Numbered from the stretch's first letter, positions 1-10,600 are shown. The stretch is 64,000 nt of DNA from Loripinus fragilis (GCA_964019695.1 CAXHUL010000220.1:62001-126000); one strand, 5' to 3'. Made by a program: numbers and translations. The notes: generated by a model from the letters alone, not told the origin.

Positions 1-1711
1 CACAAAATGATTTTTTTATGATTTAATACAATCGTTGTAACAACAGTATAAGTTCAAGCGGCTGTTTTAACCAGCTTTTGCTAATAGCTGGCCTATGACT
101 CCCAAATCTTATACAAGTTTCGCTACATTTACAGTGCATATTGGTTGGTTAATGAACTTTTAGAAGTCAGGAAAACAAATAGCCGTGGCTGCTCTTGCAT
201 GAATCATTGGGTCACTATTTGTTAAGCTAGTTCTCTAACCATATGCAGTTTCGAGATCGATTGCCAGTTGATCATGCAAGTTACATAAAACCGTTTGGAG
301 CTGTGTTTAGATAAATAATATATATTTTATTTGATACAATTTTCAGACATATAACGGAGATCAGAACTTTTGAAATGACCCTCTTACTAATGAGCTTTTA
401 TTGAGCACACTAACAGACACAATACAAATGTTATAAATTGTTGGAATCTTAGAATCTATCATGACTATCAGGGTGGGACAGTCGGGACGCGCGCGTAGTG
501 AAGGCGTATGAATATTATCAAACATGCATAGCAACAAAAACGTTCGAATTTTTCGGCTTTCTCAGCGAAGCGATGAACGACACCCCAAATTTAACCGCTT
601 GTTGCACGAATGTCCCAAATCTTATTCTGTTAAAAATTGGCCACTTGTGTTCGTCGTTTGTTCAAGTTTTACCATAGCGTATGATTTTACAGAAGAATAT
701 GTATTGGCATTATTCCTTTAGAATCACATTTTTATAGATAAAACATATCGATTACAACACGTTTACTCGTAATATTGTGACGTAAATATGGGACAACTTT
801 GACTAGTGACTACGTCATTTTAGAGCTTTGTCCCGCGTTTATACTCAGCTGAAAGATGGACGGGGCAAGGGTGAATATGTTTTATTTTATTTCATCAAAA
901 TCGGTTCTGGAGACAAAAAACGTTCCATTATATGCCAGAGCTTATATTTCATTTCTGTTTTTAAGCGCCTGACGGTGGTGCATTTCAGAGCTTGATTTCA
1001 TTGCAAAGCAATATATCATTAAACACTTTCAAAAAAGGAAATTGGCTATTAAAGGTTGCAGAATCTAAATATATAGGGAGAATACACTGTCATTAATTAC
1101 AAATTAAAAATAAAGAGCGTTTAAAAAAGGGAATATTTGGCGCCATTTTTCGGCCGCCATTTTGAGGGAATATTTTGCGTCGCGCATTTTTACAATTTTA
1201 AAATACTTTAACTCAAAATACGCCTTTTGCGTTCCTACTGGGATAGAAGATCACCGATTGACGTCACGAGGCTTGCCGAGTGATGACAAACGGTGATCAC
1301 GAGGGATGGATTTTTCTATCCCATCCTCACACGAATAATGGATTCTTTTTCTTGCCCACAACTTAGAACCACATTTTATATTTAAAAACATAACAAAGTC
1401 TTCCAGAAAATCCTGAATTCGCTGAGATGGTGACGTCATTTTAGCATCACAATGACGTCACGGATCGACGTGCAGCCAGCGTGCGGTTGACGTGCGGCTG
1501 TTCGATTTTTATCTTTTCCTAGGGCTGTTATGGGTGTGTGAGATATCTCACATGGGTAAAAACAACGGAAATCCCGATCTGGGTTCGAGAAAAAAAGATG
1601 AACTGAGTCGACATATCATGTAGTATTGACCTTATTGCAAAAATCATAATGTAACAAAATCTAAAACAGTTGATTGCAAAAAAATACGAAGTACTCCATT
1701 TATGAACATAC
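1..1711. other. Non-coding stretch, probably SPATA6 intron
   Basis: This lies downstream, on the minus strand, of the last SPATA6 exon found. No exon for the next conserved part of the domain was seen on either strand, so that exon is probably outside the window. The stretch holds a palindrome and three CRE-like sites (separate entries). The remainder is AT-rich and shows nothing else I can support. Confidence 0.5.
1239..1323. repeat. Imperfect 85 bp palindrome
   Basis: The outer arms TGGGATAGA and TCTATCCCA enclose GATCACCG and CGGTGATC, and further in GACGTCACGAGGC pairs imperfectly with GCCGAGTGATGAC. One side carries a bulge of about 17 bases. It resembles the other short foldback elements in the window. 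One CRE-like octamer lies inside it. Confidence 0.6.
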
Positions 1712-2008
1712 CTGTTAGAAATCTCTCAACATCTACAGAATCCAAGGCCGCATAATATGTCTGAAGAAAGGAGAAGAAACATTTTATTGCAAAAATGTGA
1801 CAATCAGGAGACTTTACTCTAAACACTCTGAACACATTTGACAGTTGTGAAAAAATAATGTCCATAGCATAAGAACAGCCAATCTGAGCTGCCTCGGCCA
1901 ATTCCGTGTAATTCCGTGGAATTAGACCACGGATGTGCATCGAGGGTCTACTTTTATAATGTGTGTGATAACGTGACTCTGACGTTTCATAACGTGACGC
2001 TGACGTCA
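1259..2008. promoter_or_regulatory. Cluster of four full CRE-type octamers
   Basis: The palindrome TGACGTCA occurs at 1259-1266, 1431-1438, 1453-1460 and 2001-2008. Elsewhere in the window I noted it only at 19498-19505 and 62000-62007. TGACGTCA is the consensus site for CREB/CREM/ATF bZIP factors. The cluster flanks the small SPATA6 exon and lies in its introns. A regulatory role is inference: some copies lie inside or near palindromic repeats and may simply be part of them. Confidence 0.35.
1712..1760 (-). CDS. SPATA6: SPATA6-family exon (third conserved segment)
   Basis: This 49 bp minus-strand exon is bounded by an acceptor with a strong pyrimidine tract (TTCTCCTTTCTTCAG) and a donor reading CAG/GTATGT. 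It starts in phase 0, which matches the phase-0 end of the exon at 4892-5029, and it ends after one base of the next codon. It encodes 16 residues of the form TYYAALDSVDVERFLT. These continue the SPATA6 N-terminal domain directly after the Phe-Glu-Lys at the end of the previous exon, where vertebrate members have an Ala-Val-Asp-Pro-x-Asp-Val type segment. A longer open frame runs upstream of it, but the pyrimidine tract falls inside that frame, so the short exon is preferred. The exon is small, and the call rests on splice sites, phase and position in the family alignment together. Confidence 0.75.
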
Positions 2009-2554
2009 CAGAAACAATTTCAACACAATAACATGAGTGATTGCAGCAACACAAACGGTTATAGATGAAGTTTATGTTGGGTTCTTTTTTTTAGATAAAA
2101 TCTCGCTATACAAAATGGAGCTTTTTCGTACATAGTACTACGCGTAATGCATCTTACGCACACCCAAGGCTTGATTCGATTCTCGAATTGTGCCGGACTT
2201 TCCCGAATGAGGGACAGCATGGTGACTGGAAATCCCTAAATGGGTACTATGGCAAACAGTGACTTCACAGTCCCGGGTTCCCAGTGTCAACACTGTATGC
2301 TAGTTCACAAAATCGATCCATAGAAAAAATGAAATATTTTTCCGGACTTTGTAACCTGCAACCCCTCAGTATATACAATGGACCATCCTGACTTGGAAAT
2401 TAAATTGGTCTTTAAATGGTTAAATGGCGCTAAATATTCATGGTTCAAAGAATACACATTGTTCAATAAAATCATATAAATAATAAATTGTGATGCTTAT
2501 GAAAATCATTAAAAAGAAATTCTCAGCAAGCAGCAAAATAAATGCTTTCGTAGG

Positions 2555-3112
2555 ACACGGCCTCCAATCCAAAAAGAGCAGAACGTAAAGAGAGGCGAAG
2601 GCCCTTCCGGGAAGCAGGCAGTGGGCATAAACAATGGAACACGGTAAGTTGTGTTGACACATTTTCAATCATAAGTAAATTTTCAGCGCAAAACTCGAAA
2701 ATCTAAGAATGCTATGCTTCGGGAAATTGTTCAAGCTATCCGTAGAGCATGCTGTTTGCACATTTGAACTTAGTTTGTAAGCGTGAGAGCTTTTCTCCCG
2801 TTGCACAGTTGTCCAAGAAACGGTGGTTCCCGCATGGTTTTGCCTTCTAACCAAACGTATAGTAGCGTTTGGACCCTTATTCATACTACCGAGGCCCCTC
2901 CACACCCATGTTGTCCCAAATGCAATTTTTCGAGATATTTCAATGATAATTGAGTGATTTGGAGCCAAATTTCTTTAGGGGCAGGAGGCGAAGGGCAGGA
3001 GAAGGAGGCTGGGAGAGGAGGAGCAGGCGGCGATGATATCAAAATTTGCATTGATTTTGCTTATTTTTAATAATATACTTATCCAATCTATATCAAACTT
3101 GCATGTATGATA
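2555..3112. repeat. Left arm of large inverted repeat
   Basis: This arm is nearly the reverse complement of 3643-4211. Matching landmarks include ACACGGCCTCC at the outer end, the AAATTTACTTATGATTG region, and GCATGTATGATA at the inner end. The arms differ by scattered substitutions and small indels. Both encode the same chance open frame of about 59 residues (start MAPNHSII), which appears on opposite strands in the two arms. The transcript would fold into a long RNA duplex. Confidence 0.9.
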
Positions 3113-3642
3113 CGATTGTTAACTGAATTATTCTGATCACAAACATTGCTATATATACCTCTCTTATAATATACATGTATATACCTCTAGCAAGCTCATG
3201 ACGTTCTGGGTTAAACAAACAACACAATGGGAGAATAAGCGAAACGCTTTTGTTTCCTTTATAATGCGTGTACGGACATTATCAGATTTGCAATAATTAA
3301 GTTAACATCTTTTGAGACTGCTCTTATACACGAGTTGTTATATCAGTTATATGATGGTTAGGTTTGGTTTGAATTCCTCTTTTTTCTGCGTCTAAGTCTT
3401 TCGCACCATCAGTAATTGTTGCTCTTAATCAAAGCTTGAGAGGGGGTGGGTATAAAACAGAGGTTCGACCCAGTCTGAGATTTTTGATAATCCTTTTCCC
3501 AAGAACTTAGGAAGAAATACACAAGTATCACTAATCTGTGAGCATTACATGATTCCAATGAGAAAAAAAAGTGAACCACACATTACGTTGTTGGTGGCAT
3601 TTAAAGCGAAGTAATTTCGATTTATTTAAATGGTTTGAAATT
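3113..3642. other. Spacer of the large inverted repeat
   Basis: This is 530 bp of AT-rich sequence between the two foldback arms. It contains a stretch reading GGGTGGGTATAAAACAGAGG that looks like a TATA box, but there is no associated open frame. No transposase remnant was recognised. Confidence 0.6.
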
Positions 3643-4211
3643 ATCATACATGCAAGTTTGATATAGATTGGATAAGTATATTATTAAAAATAAGCAAAAT
3701 CAATGCAAATTTTGATATCATCGCCGCCTGCTCCTCCTCTCCCAGCCTCCTTCTCCTGCCCTTCGCCTCCTGCTCCTAAAGAAATTTGGCTCCAAATCAC
3801 TCAATTATCATTGAAATATCTCGAAAAATTGCATTTGGGACAACATGGGTGTGGAGGGGCCTCGGTAGTATGAATAAGGGTCCAAACGCTACTATACGTT
3901 TGGTTAGAAGGCAAAACCATGCGGGAACCACCGTTTCTTGGACAACTGTGCAACGGGAGAAAACCTCAAGCTTACAAACTAAGTTCAAATGTGCAAACAG
4001 CATGCTCTACGGATAGCTTGAACAATTGCCCGAAGCATAGCATTGTTAGATTTTCGAGTTTTGCGCTGAAAATTTACTTATGATTGAAAATGTGTCAACA
4101 CAACTTACCGTGTTCCATTGTTTATGCCCACTGCCTGCTTCCCGGAAGGGCCTTCGCCTCCCTTTACGCTCTGCTCTCTTTGGAGAAGGAGGCAGAGATT
4201 GGAGGCCGTGT
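3643..4211. repeat. Right arm of large inverted repeat
   Basis: This is the partner of 2555-3112, in opposite orientation. The inner end starts TATCATACATGC and the outer end finishes GGAGGCCGTGT. It is slightly longer than the left arm because of small insertions, including extra GA-rich bases near 4180-4200. Confidence 0.9.
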
Positions 4212-4456
4212 AGGAAGGCAGTTACCAAATTAATTGCCTTAGCAAACAGTGCATGATCTTGTTAAATGCTGCTTTATGTAGCAATTCATCTGTGTTTTCA
4301 CTGTTTGCGAAAGTATCCGTTTATGGGGTTTCTGGTCTTCAAAGGGGTAAACCGGTGTCCATTTTCTTAACGAGTTAAGCCTACGTATTTTTGTGTCAAA
4401 AATGGAAAATCCACTTATCGTCGAAAGAAATACATTTATTAGCTTTGCAATCATAT

Positions 4457-4603
4457 TGATGGGAAGAGATACTGACTGCTTTACTTTAACTGTCTTCCTG
4501 GTGGCTTGTGACTGGCAGTGTTCTGTGGGTCTTCCTCACGGTGCCGTGGTCGGGTCTGCAGTGTTCGATTGTGGTATTTTCTGATCATACTCACTTACTT
4601 TCA
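4457..4603 (+). repeat. Dispersed repeat shared with 50355-50478
   Basis: The words GTCTTCCTGGTG, GTGG then CTTCCTC then CGG then GCC, and finally CTGATCATACTCACTTACT, appear in the same order here and at 50355-50478. The copies are diverged. The family is not identified. Confidence 0.6.
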
Positions 4604-4668
4604 AAAATTGGATATGTATTTGTTTATCTGTGTCGCATTGAAAATGCACATTTTAGGCAGATAAATAG

Positions 4669-4879
4669 TACAGTAAAACCTGTGTAAAACGGCGACTCAA
4701 ATATAGACAAAATAAAGATCTTTATGACAAATGGTAGCTTAATGTTCAAGGTCGAAAATATTGCAGAATGCTCCCCTTGGAGCATTCTGCAATACTTTTG
4801 ACCTGCATTAAGCGAGTATTGGTCTTGAAAACCATATTTGTCTTTTTGAGAGTGACCGTTTAACTCAGGTTTTACTGTA
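4669..4879. mobile_element. MITE with TACAGTAAAACC termini (Tc1/mariner or pogo-like)
   Basis: The element is 211 bp, starts TACAGTAAAACCTG and ends with its complement GGTTTTACTGTA. The inverted repeat extends through GTCTTTTTGAGAGT-like sequence to a central hairpin, where GCAGAATGCTCC pairs with GGAGCATTCTGC around 4763-4793. The CAGTAAAACC terminus next to TA is typical of Tc1/mariner/pogo-derived MITEs. On the minus strand it starts about 13 bases into the SPATA6 intron. Confidence 0.8.
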
Positions 4880-4891
4880 AGTTTTAAATAC

Positions 4892-5029
4892 CTTTTCAAA
4901 CCTAAGGCGTTCATCAAGGATCAGTGGGAAATCTGGTCTAACTGGGCTGGTACACAGGTTGTGTCCAAACAAAGTGACGCTCAGGTAGACACCGCCCCGC
5001 CTTGGCATCCATACTCCTGGGGCTGTCAC
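4892..5029 (-). CDS. SPATA6: SPATA6-family exon (core of the N-terminal domain)
   Basis: This 138 bp minus-strand exon encodes 46 residues, phase 0 at both ends. The acceptor reads TTTGTTTTCAG/GTGACA and the donor GAAAAG/GTATTT. The translation carries the SPATA6 N-terminal pattern: Val-Thr-Ala-Pro-Gly-Val (residues 1-6), Val-Tyr-Leu-Ser-Val (14-18), Leu-Phe-Gly (20-22), Phe-Pro-Leu-Ile-Leu (34-38) and Arg-Phe-Glu-Lys (43-46). These align with the vertebrate protein in order and spacing. In mouse, SPATA6 is needed to build the sperm connecting piece that joins head and flagellum. A sperm-structural role here is inferred from the family. The paralogue SPATA6L shares this domain and cannot be excluded. 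The upstream exon, with the start codon and about 16-20 residues, was not found. Confidence 0.9.
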
Positions 5030-5379
5030 CTGAAAACAAAGAGTTGAAACTTTTGTTTGTGTTGATGCTTTACGTCCCAGTCTACAATTGTTTAGTCATG
5101 TCGGGACGTTTTCATGTCTTCCTGGGTTGAACAAGTACTAAGCAAAGGATAAGGTGTCTGGCTCAAGGACAAATCGCATTGACTCCGGCGAGTCTCTGCT
5201 CTGCTGTTTGAAAAACGTTTCAGCCCCAATGCTTCTCAGCCACTTGGTTTAACATGTGTCTGAGCAATCATAGCTAATATGTTCAAAACATATAACATAG
5301 GACAGCCTGTGCTTCGTCTATCTGAGCGTATATACTGTTTCTATGTAATTATATATAGCAAACCCAATAAACTATCAAG

Positions 5380-5569
5380 TTGACCATCTTGGGACCAGGG
5401 TGGCCAATGTTAAATAATTTGATATACTTCCTGTTGACAAGTCATTAGTTTTCAGGAAAAACAAGGATAACGGGTAAGTTTTTCCCACGAAAACTAATGA
5501 CACGAAATGTTCAAATTGATCACAAGAAGTATGTCAAATTATTCTACATTGACCATCCAAGATGGTCAA
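5380..5569. mobile_element. Foldback MITE, about 190 bp
   Basis: The left arm begins TTGACCATCTTGG and includes AATAATTTGA, TACTTC and GTCATTAGTTTTC. The right arm holds their complements in reverse order and ends CCAAGATGGTCAA. The central loop is about 30 bases, around 5460-5490. No obvious target duplication. Confidence 0.75.
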
Positions 5570-6210
5570 TATGACAGTTAACGGGTTGGTAGACGGGGCA
5601 AAGCATTCCATTGGACAAAAATGCATGTATTTTCAATCTGCTAAGTATGCATTGTGTGTGTGTGTTCGAATGGTAACGATGGACGCAACGCTTATTAAAA
5701 TCGTCCAAAGCAGGTTGACCTGCTGATTCGTATGAGCAGCTTTTTATATATACTGACCCACACTTCCAACGCAAAATGTTTCTGGAATGTAAATTTAATT
5801 ATGTACGAGGTCTTGCTGTAATCATTGTACCGTTCGGGGGGTATTGCAGATTTTCATCCATTCAGGTTATGATTAAAAGGGAGTGATTGACTAATGAAGT
5901 TCTACTTTCATTTTCATAAATAAGTGCTTTAATTTTTGATGAAATTGCATTACAATGGATGAACCAATATATATGTAAGATTTAAGGTTCAGTTTGATTT
6001 TGCGTTAGAAGTGTGGTTCAGTATATGTTTAACTCGGGAAGAAATATGTCCTTCTTGTACTAATAGCATATCTGTCACAAAATCTGTTTTGGAACTCTGC
6101 CCACCCAGGCGGGTAGATTCCCGAGATAAAAAGGAAGGGTCACAGTAAAGAAGTCAATGTAGGACTATGCGAAAATAGTCATGTAAACCCATTACACTTG
6201 TGATAAGCGT

Positions 6211-6253
6211 GTTTTTTTTGTTGTTTTTTTTTGTTTGTTTTTTTTTTTGTTTT

Positions 6254-6303
<50 letters not shown>
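6211..6303. repeat. Poly-T tract followed by (GTT)n
   Basis: T runs broken by single G residues pass into about 16 GTT units (6255-6303). The poly-Thr/Lys open frame on the minus strand is a product of this repeat. Confidence 0.95.
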
Positions 6304-6304
<1 letters not shown>

Positions 6305-6438
6305 TTTGTGTACGTTTTTTCAAAAGGACTATGAATAATGAGCCGGTGTCCAGTAAAGGTTGGCTGTGTGTATAGCGAATATTGAAAATGCGTAGTCTGA
6401 TCAGAATCTTAGTATTCCGCCTGAAGAAGCTACCCTTA

Positions 6439-6501
6439 GAGCACCCATCGAAGACTCTGATCAGACTGCGCGGATCTGATCTGAGTATTCGATGGGCGCT
6501 C
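6439..6501. repeat. 63 bp palindrome with CCATCGAA arms
   Basis: GAGCACCCATCGAA on the left pairs with TTCGATGGGCGCTC on the right. Inside are CTGATCAGACTG and GATCTGATCTGAG. Related words (CATTGAAGACTCAGATCAGA; CAGTCTGATCAGTCTTCGAT) recur near 50190-50245 and 52540-52605, so this is one copy of a dispersed palindromic family. Confidence 0.65.
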
Positions 6502-6575
6502 CTGTCTACATTGTATCCTTTGCTGGACATTACTTCGGCTCAGTTAATATTCTCTGCGGAAGATCATCAGGCCCC

Positions 6576-6808
6576 GAGGTTATAAAACTTTTTTCGTGCT
6601 CAACTCAACTGAGCATGGAATTTCAAATGTTCATAAAATTTATAATGCTTAAAAGTAAAGACTTTTCCGGCGTTCCGGTGCTCAGATGTTGTATTTATCA
6701 TGCTCATAAATATTAAAATGCCAACAATTGTTGGCATTTTAACATTTATAAGCATTATAAATTTCATGCTCAGTTGAGTTGAGCACAAAAAAAAATTTTT
6801 ATAACCTC
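6576..6808. mobile_element. MITE with GAGGTTATAAAA termini
   Basis: The terminal inverted repeats read GAGGTTATAAAA then TTTTTT then GTGCTCAACTCAACTGAGCA, with the complement at 6757-6808. The element is 233 bp. It contains a perfect 30 bp palindrome at 6713-6742, centred on CCAACAATTGTTGG. The same family, more diverged, is captured in the 2.55 kb higher-order repeat at 32018, 34568 and 37118. Confidence 0.85.
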
Positions 6809-7323
6809 AGGCTTTGGGTACCCCTAATGCCACAATATTTGAACGTAGGGCTAAAATAGGTTAAATGTTATGTTGCTATATTTGACGTCTCTATATACAT
6901 AAAAAATCCAATACATTTTTTTTTCAACTGCGAATAATTCCAATACAATATTTTACTACATGTTAACAAAGAATCGGTCCCATTGAATAGCTGGCTGTGT
7001 CAACACATTTTATACCTTTACTCAAAGAATTATTTTCAACATGAAAGATATCCAATAATACTATATTAAGCAAATAATGTTCGACTACCTGAGCTTAACA
7101 GGTGAGTGTGTCAAATTAAACCAACCGTTCGAAAAGCAGAGTTAGCACAGACTGATCTAAAACAGCTCTGTTTCCATTCTTGTCTACCTGACAGTCTGTG
7201 AAATCTAATTAAATCAATCGACCACTGCTCGGACACACGGACACATCGACAGACATTATATGGTAGCAAAAAGTGTTGCAGTGATTTATATCAGGTCAAC
7301 ATTGAAACATTTAATGGAGATAA

Positions 7324-7389
7324 ATATTTTGTGAGTACTCATTGAAACCGCACTCGCAAGTGCGGTTTCAATGAGTACTCACAAAATAT
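7324..7389. repeat. Perfect 66 bp hairpin
   Basis: The 31-base arms 7324-7354 and 7359-7389 are exact reverse complements, separated by the loop CGCA. The arms contain GTGAGTACTCATTGAAACCG. Flanking bases (TTTAATGGA on the left, TCCACTAAA on the right) continue the symmetry imperfectly. It may be the core of a recently inserted palindromic MITE. Confidence 0.95.
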
Positions 7390-7824
7390 GTTTCCACTAA
7401 ATTGATAATATGAGTACACGCTTAGCTGACAACTTGAAGATCACTTATCTGGATGTAACGATAGAAAAAAAAAACAAGTCAGAGCACAGAAAGATAGTGG
7501 AACTACGTAGGAAATATCAAAACGACCATACCGTCTGAATATCCAAGTCTACAAAACACCTAAGAGGAGCCATAGCGATTTATGCTTTTAATCACAAATA
7601 TTTTCACGTCAATATGTTATTGAATAAAACACATAAGATATAAATTTGCGAGTCACTGATCGCATCCAAGGACGCTTTTCTGTCAACTATCGGATCAATA
7701 GAGTCAAAGCATTATAGGTCATGTGACATTTTGCCTCGTTTGGGGTTAATGGCTTGGTTACTACAGTACACTAACTTGGACAAACAGATAAACGTACACA
7801 CAACAGACATCCGAATATGGATAG

Positions 7825-8416
<592 letters not shown>

Positions 8417-8544
8417 AAGTTTATCTTTTGACTTATAATACTTTTTGATGGTGTTTAGAGGCAGGTCGAAATATTATAGTTCGTATATGAATTCAATTTC
8501 ACTTGGATTAAGATTTTAATTTTCTTTTACCCTTGTACATGTAG

Positions 8545-8697
8545 CAGACCTCCAGATAAGAGTGTGTTATTGAAGAACACTATTCTTATTTCTCGACCAA
8601 AGCATATGATGTGGGAACTCAATGAGCATATGTTTGGACTGATAGTAAGATGAAAACAACATTTATATGCTCAAATACTTTGCTTAACTGGACCTGC
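8545..8697 (+). mobile_element. Copy of the CCTCCAGATAAGAG palindromic MITE family
   Basis: The order is CCTCCAGATAAGAGTG, TTATTTCTCGACCAAAGCATATG, a shortened core, ATGTTTGGACTGATAGTAAG, then TTTGCTTAACTGGACC. The GACGG hairpin core found in later copies is deleted here. Confidence 0.65.
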
Positions 8698-8822
8698 CCT
8701 CAGATATGGTCATGCACTTCGGCTAGCAGGCGACGATACAGGATGGACCAGCTGCATTTCCAAGACCTATTCTACTAATGGACATGGTGATCCTCTCTGT
8801 GGTGATTGGATCGCTGGTGCCT

Positions 8823-9072
8823 TTAACCCTTAAAGCGCCAAGATAAAATGCATCTGAAAAAATGACGTCTGCTGAAGTCGTCTGCTGCTAATATTTGCCT
8901 AACATTACTGATTAATTTAAGTATAGAAGCAAATAAGGTGGACCCAGATCAGACTGCTCCTATAGGAGCAGTCTGCTCTAGGTCTACACTGTTTGTTTGA
9001 AAGGATTCTAAAACAATTCAGCAGACGACAAAAGCAGACGACTTTTGTTGTGATCGGCGTTTTAAGGGTTAA
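8823..9072. mobile_element. TTAA-flanked MITE, piggyBac-like
   Basis: TTAA at 8823-8826 and 9069-9072 flanks a 242 bp element that starts CCCTTAAAGCGCC and ends GGCGTTTTAAGGG. Subterminal GTCGTCTGCT blocks are also inverted. TTAA duplications with CCC/GGG ends are the hallmark of piggyBac-type insertions. A perfect 26 bp palindrome (8950-8975, CAGACTGCTCC arms) lies inside. Confidence 0.75.
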
Positions 9073-9139
9073 CTACGGATTCCTGGATTCCATGGAAACT
9101 AAACCTTAAGCATCGTAATCGAGCATTTAGTCAGTCGAC

Positions 9140-9300
9140 AGGACCACATATAAGAGTGCGTAATTGAAAAGTATTTTCTTATTTCTCAACCAAACATATG
9201 TTGTGGCTATCCAAAAGAACACTATGATACATGTTTAAATTGGTGAATGAGAAATTAATTATCATTTCATGCTAAAAAGTTTTGCTTATCTCGACCTATG
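9140..9300 (+). mobile_element. Copy of the CCTCCAGATAAGAG palindromic MITE family
   Basis: It has TATAAGAGTGCGTAATTGAAA, TTTCTCAACCAAACATATG, AAAAGAAC, ACATGTTTAAATTGGT and TTTTGCTTATCTCGACC in family order. The core is degenerate. Confidence 0.65.
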
Positions 9301-9340
9301 GTCGATATATGTCTTCTGTTAGGGTCAATTTCCTCTAGAG

Positions 9341-9541
9341 CCGCCTTCACACCGGATATGTGGCAATCGAAAACGTTAATACTATCGAAGAACGTAGATC
9401 ATAAATCGTTATAAATAAAGTTTGTCATTTGTCGCCCGACTGTCGACAAATGGCAATCGAAAACACTGTGTCTAGCGATTTTTTATCAGCGTTCGTCGAT
9501 TGTTAAGAGCGTTTTCGGTTGCCGTCTATCCGGTGTGGCAT
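9341..9541. mobile_element. Foldback element with CACACCGGATA arms
   Basis: CACACCGGATATGTGGCAA and TCGAAAACG on the left match complements GCGTTTTCGGTTGCC and TATCCGGTGTG on the right. GGCAATCGAAAAC is repeated in the middle. About 200 bp. No clear target duplication. Confidence 0.7.
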
Positions 9542-9779
9542 TAGTCCATTGAACAATATTTACACTTTCAATGTACATTTCGAAATGTGTTGACCATGAA
9601 TATCGCAAATATAAAAAAAAATCAATTATCTTATACTCTAAGAATACAAAATGTTTATTATGTATACACTTGATATATACAAAGATTTAGTAGTAATAAT
9701 CCTAATAATTATGAACAGAAACACAAATATCGAATTGAAAAAAAAGATGATAGCCGCTTTTTATCTAACCAAAACATCT

Positions 9780-10600
9780 GCAAAGTGTGAAGTTGCTATG
9801 TCTAACGATTTGGGATGAGTTGCATTTACAGGAAAATATATTATTTGACATTTGACTTTGATATTGGGGCCAAATTACCCTCTACGTCATATGGCCTATG
9901 CACCTGCAACGTTTGAAGTTGCTAAGTCCAACAGAGGGCATGCATTTACAAGAAGATACATCATTTGACCTTGACATTGGGGTCAAGGACACACGAAATG
10001 TTGCCCGGTACCCTCTACATCATGAGACCTATGCACCTACAACATTTGAAGTCCAACAGTTTAGAAGGGGGTGCATTTACAAGAAAATACATTATGTGAC
10101 CTTTGACCGTGACCTTGGGATCAATGTCACATGAAACCTTGCACAGTACCCTCTTTATTATTTGACCTATGCACCTGCAAAGTTTGAAGTTGCTACGACC
10201 AACAGTTTATGAAATGATGCATTTACAAGAAAATACATTATTTGACATCTTTGCGTCAAGGTCACACTAAACCTTGCCCAGTTCCCTCTACATCACGTGA
10301 CCTATGGACCTGCAAAATTTGAAGTTGCTACAGTCAATGATTTATGAGGAAATAAATTATTTGACTGTGACCTTGACCTATGAACCTGGATACGGTCAAA
10401 GGTTTACGAGGCGATTTATTTACAAAACAAAACACTACATGTATTTGACTTAGACCTTGACCTTTGGGAAACCTTGCTCAGTACCCTCTACATCATGTGA
10501 CGGTTGAACCTGCCAAGTTTAAAGTTGCTGCGCCAAATGGTTTTAAAAGGAGGAGATACAATTACAAGAAACGTGACAGACGGACGGACAGACAGACGGA
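9780..10600. repeat. Degenerate tandem repeat, about 135 bp unit
   Basis: The phrase CCTCTACATCATGTGACCTA, then GCACCTGCAA, TTTGAAGTTGCT, TTTACAAGAAAATACATTA and GACCTTGACCTTGGGGTCAA, recurs with starts near 9879, 10012, 10149, 10284 and 10482. It ends in a GACGGACGGACAGA-rich tract and abuts the minisatellite directly. Chance open frames inside it are not genes. Confidence 0.85.

Larger units (their letters stand above)
1761..4891 (-). other. SPATA6 intron carrying a large foldback
   Basis: This 3.1 kb intron lies between the two SPATA6 exons (GTATTT donor at 4891, TTCAG acceptor at 1761). It contains the 1.66 kb inverted repeat, a dispersed repeat and a TA-flanked MITE that begins about 13 bases after the donor. 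The short open frames in it all fall within these repeats. Confidence 0.7.
5030..7825. other. Non-coding stretch upstream of the SPATA6 exon
   Basis: This is probably SPATA6 intron 1. It holds several short foldback elements and a T/GTT-rich tract (listed separately) in AT-rich sequence. I searched by eye for the small first exon on the minus strand and did not find one I could support. Confidence 0.45.

Noticed and set aside
1251..1439. 62-codon minus-strand frame near the CRE cluster
   Set aside because: It runs through the palindrome at 1239-1323 and does not match the SPATA6 segment expected next.
2669..4016. Two matching open frames on opposite strands (2669-2968 minus and 3786-4016 plus)
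   Set aside because: They are the same sequence in the two arms of the foldback, with no recognisable domain, and they lie in an intron. Identity comes from the inverted repeat and not from two genes.
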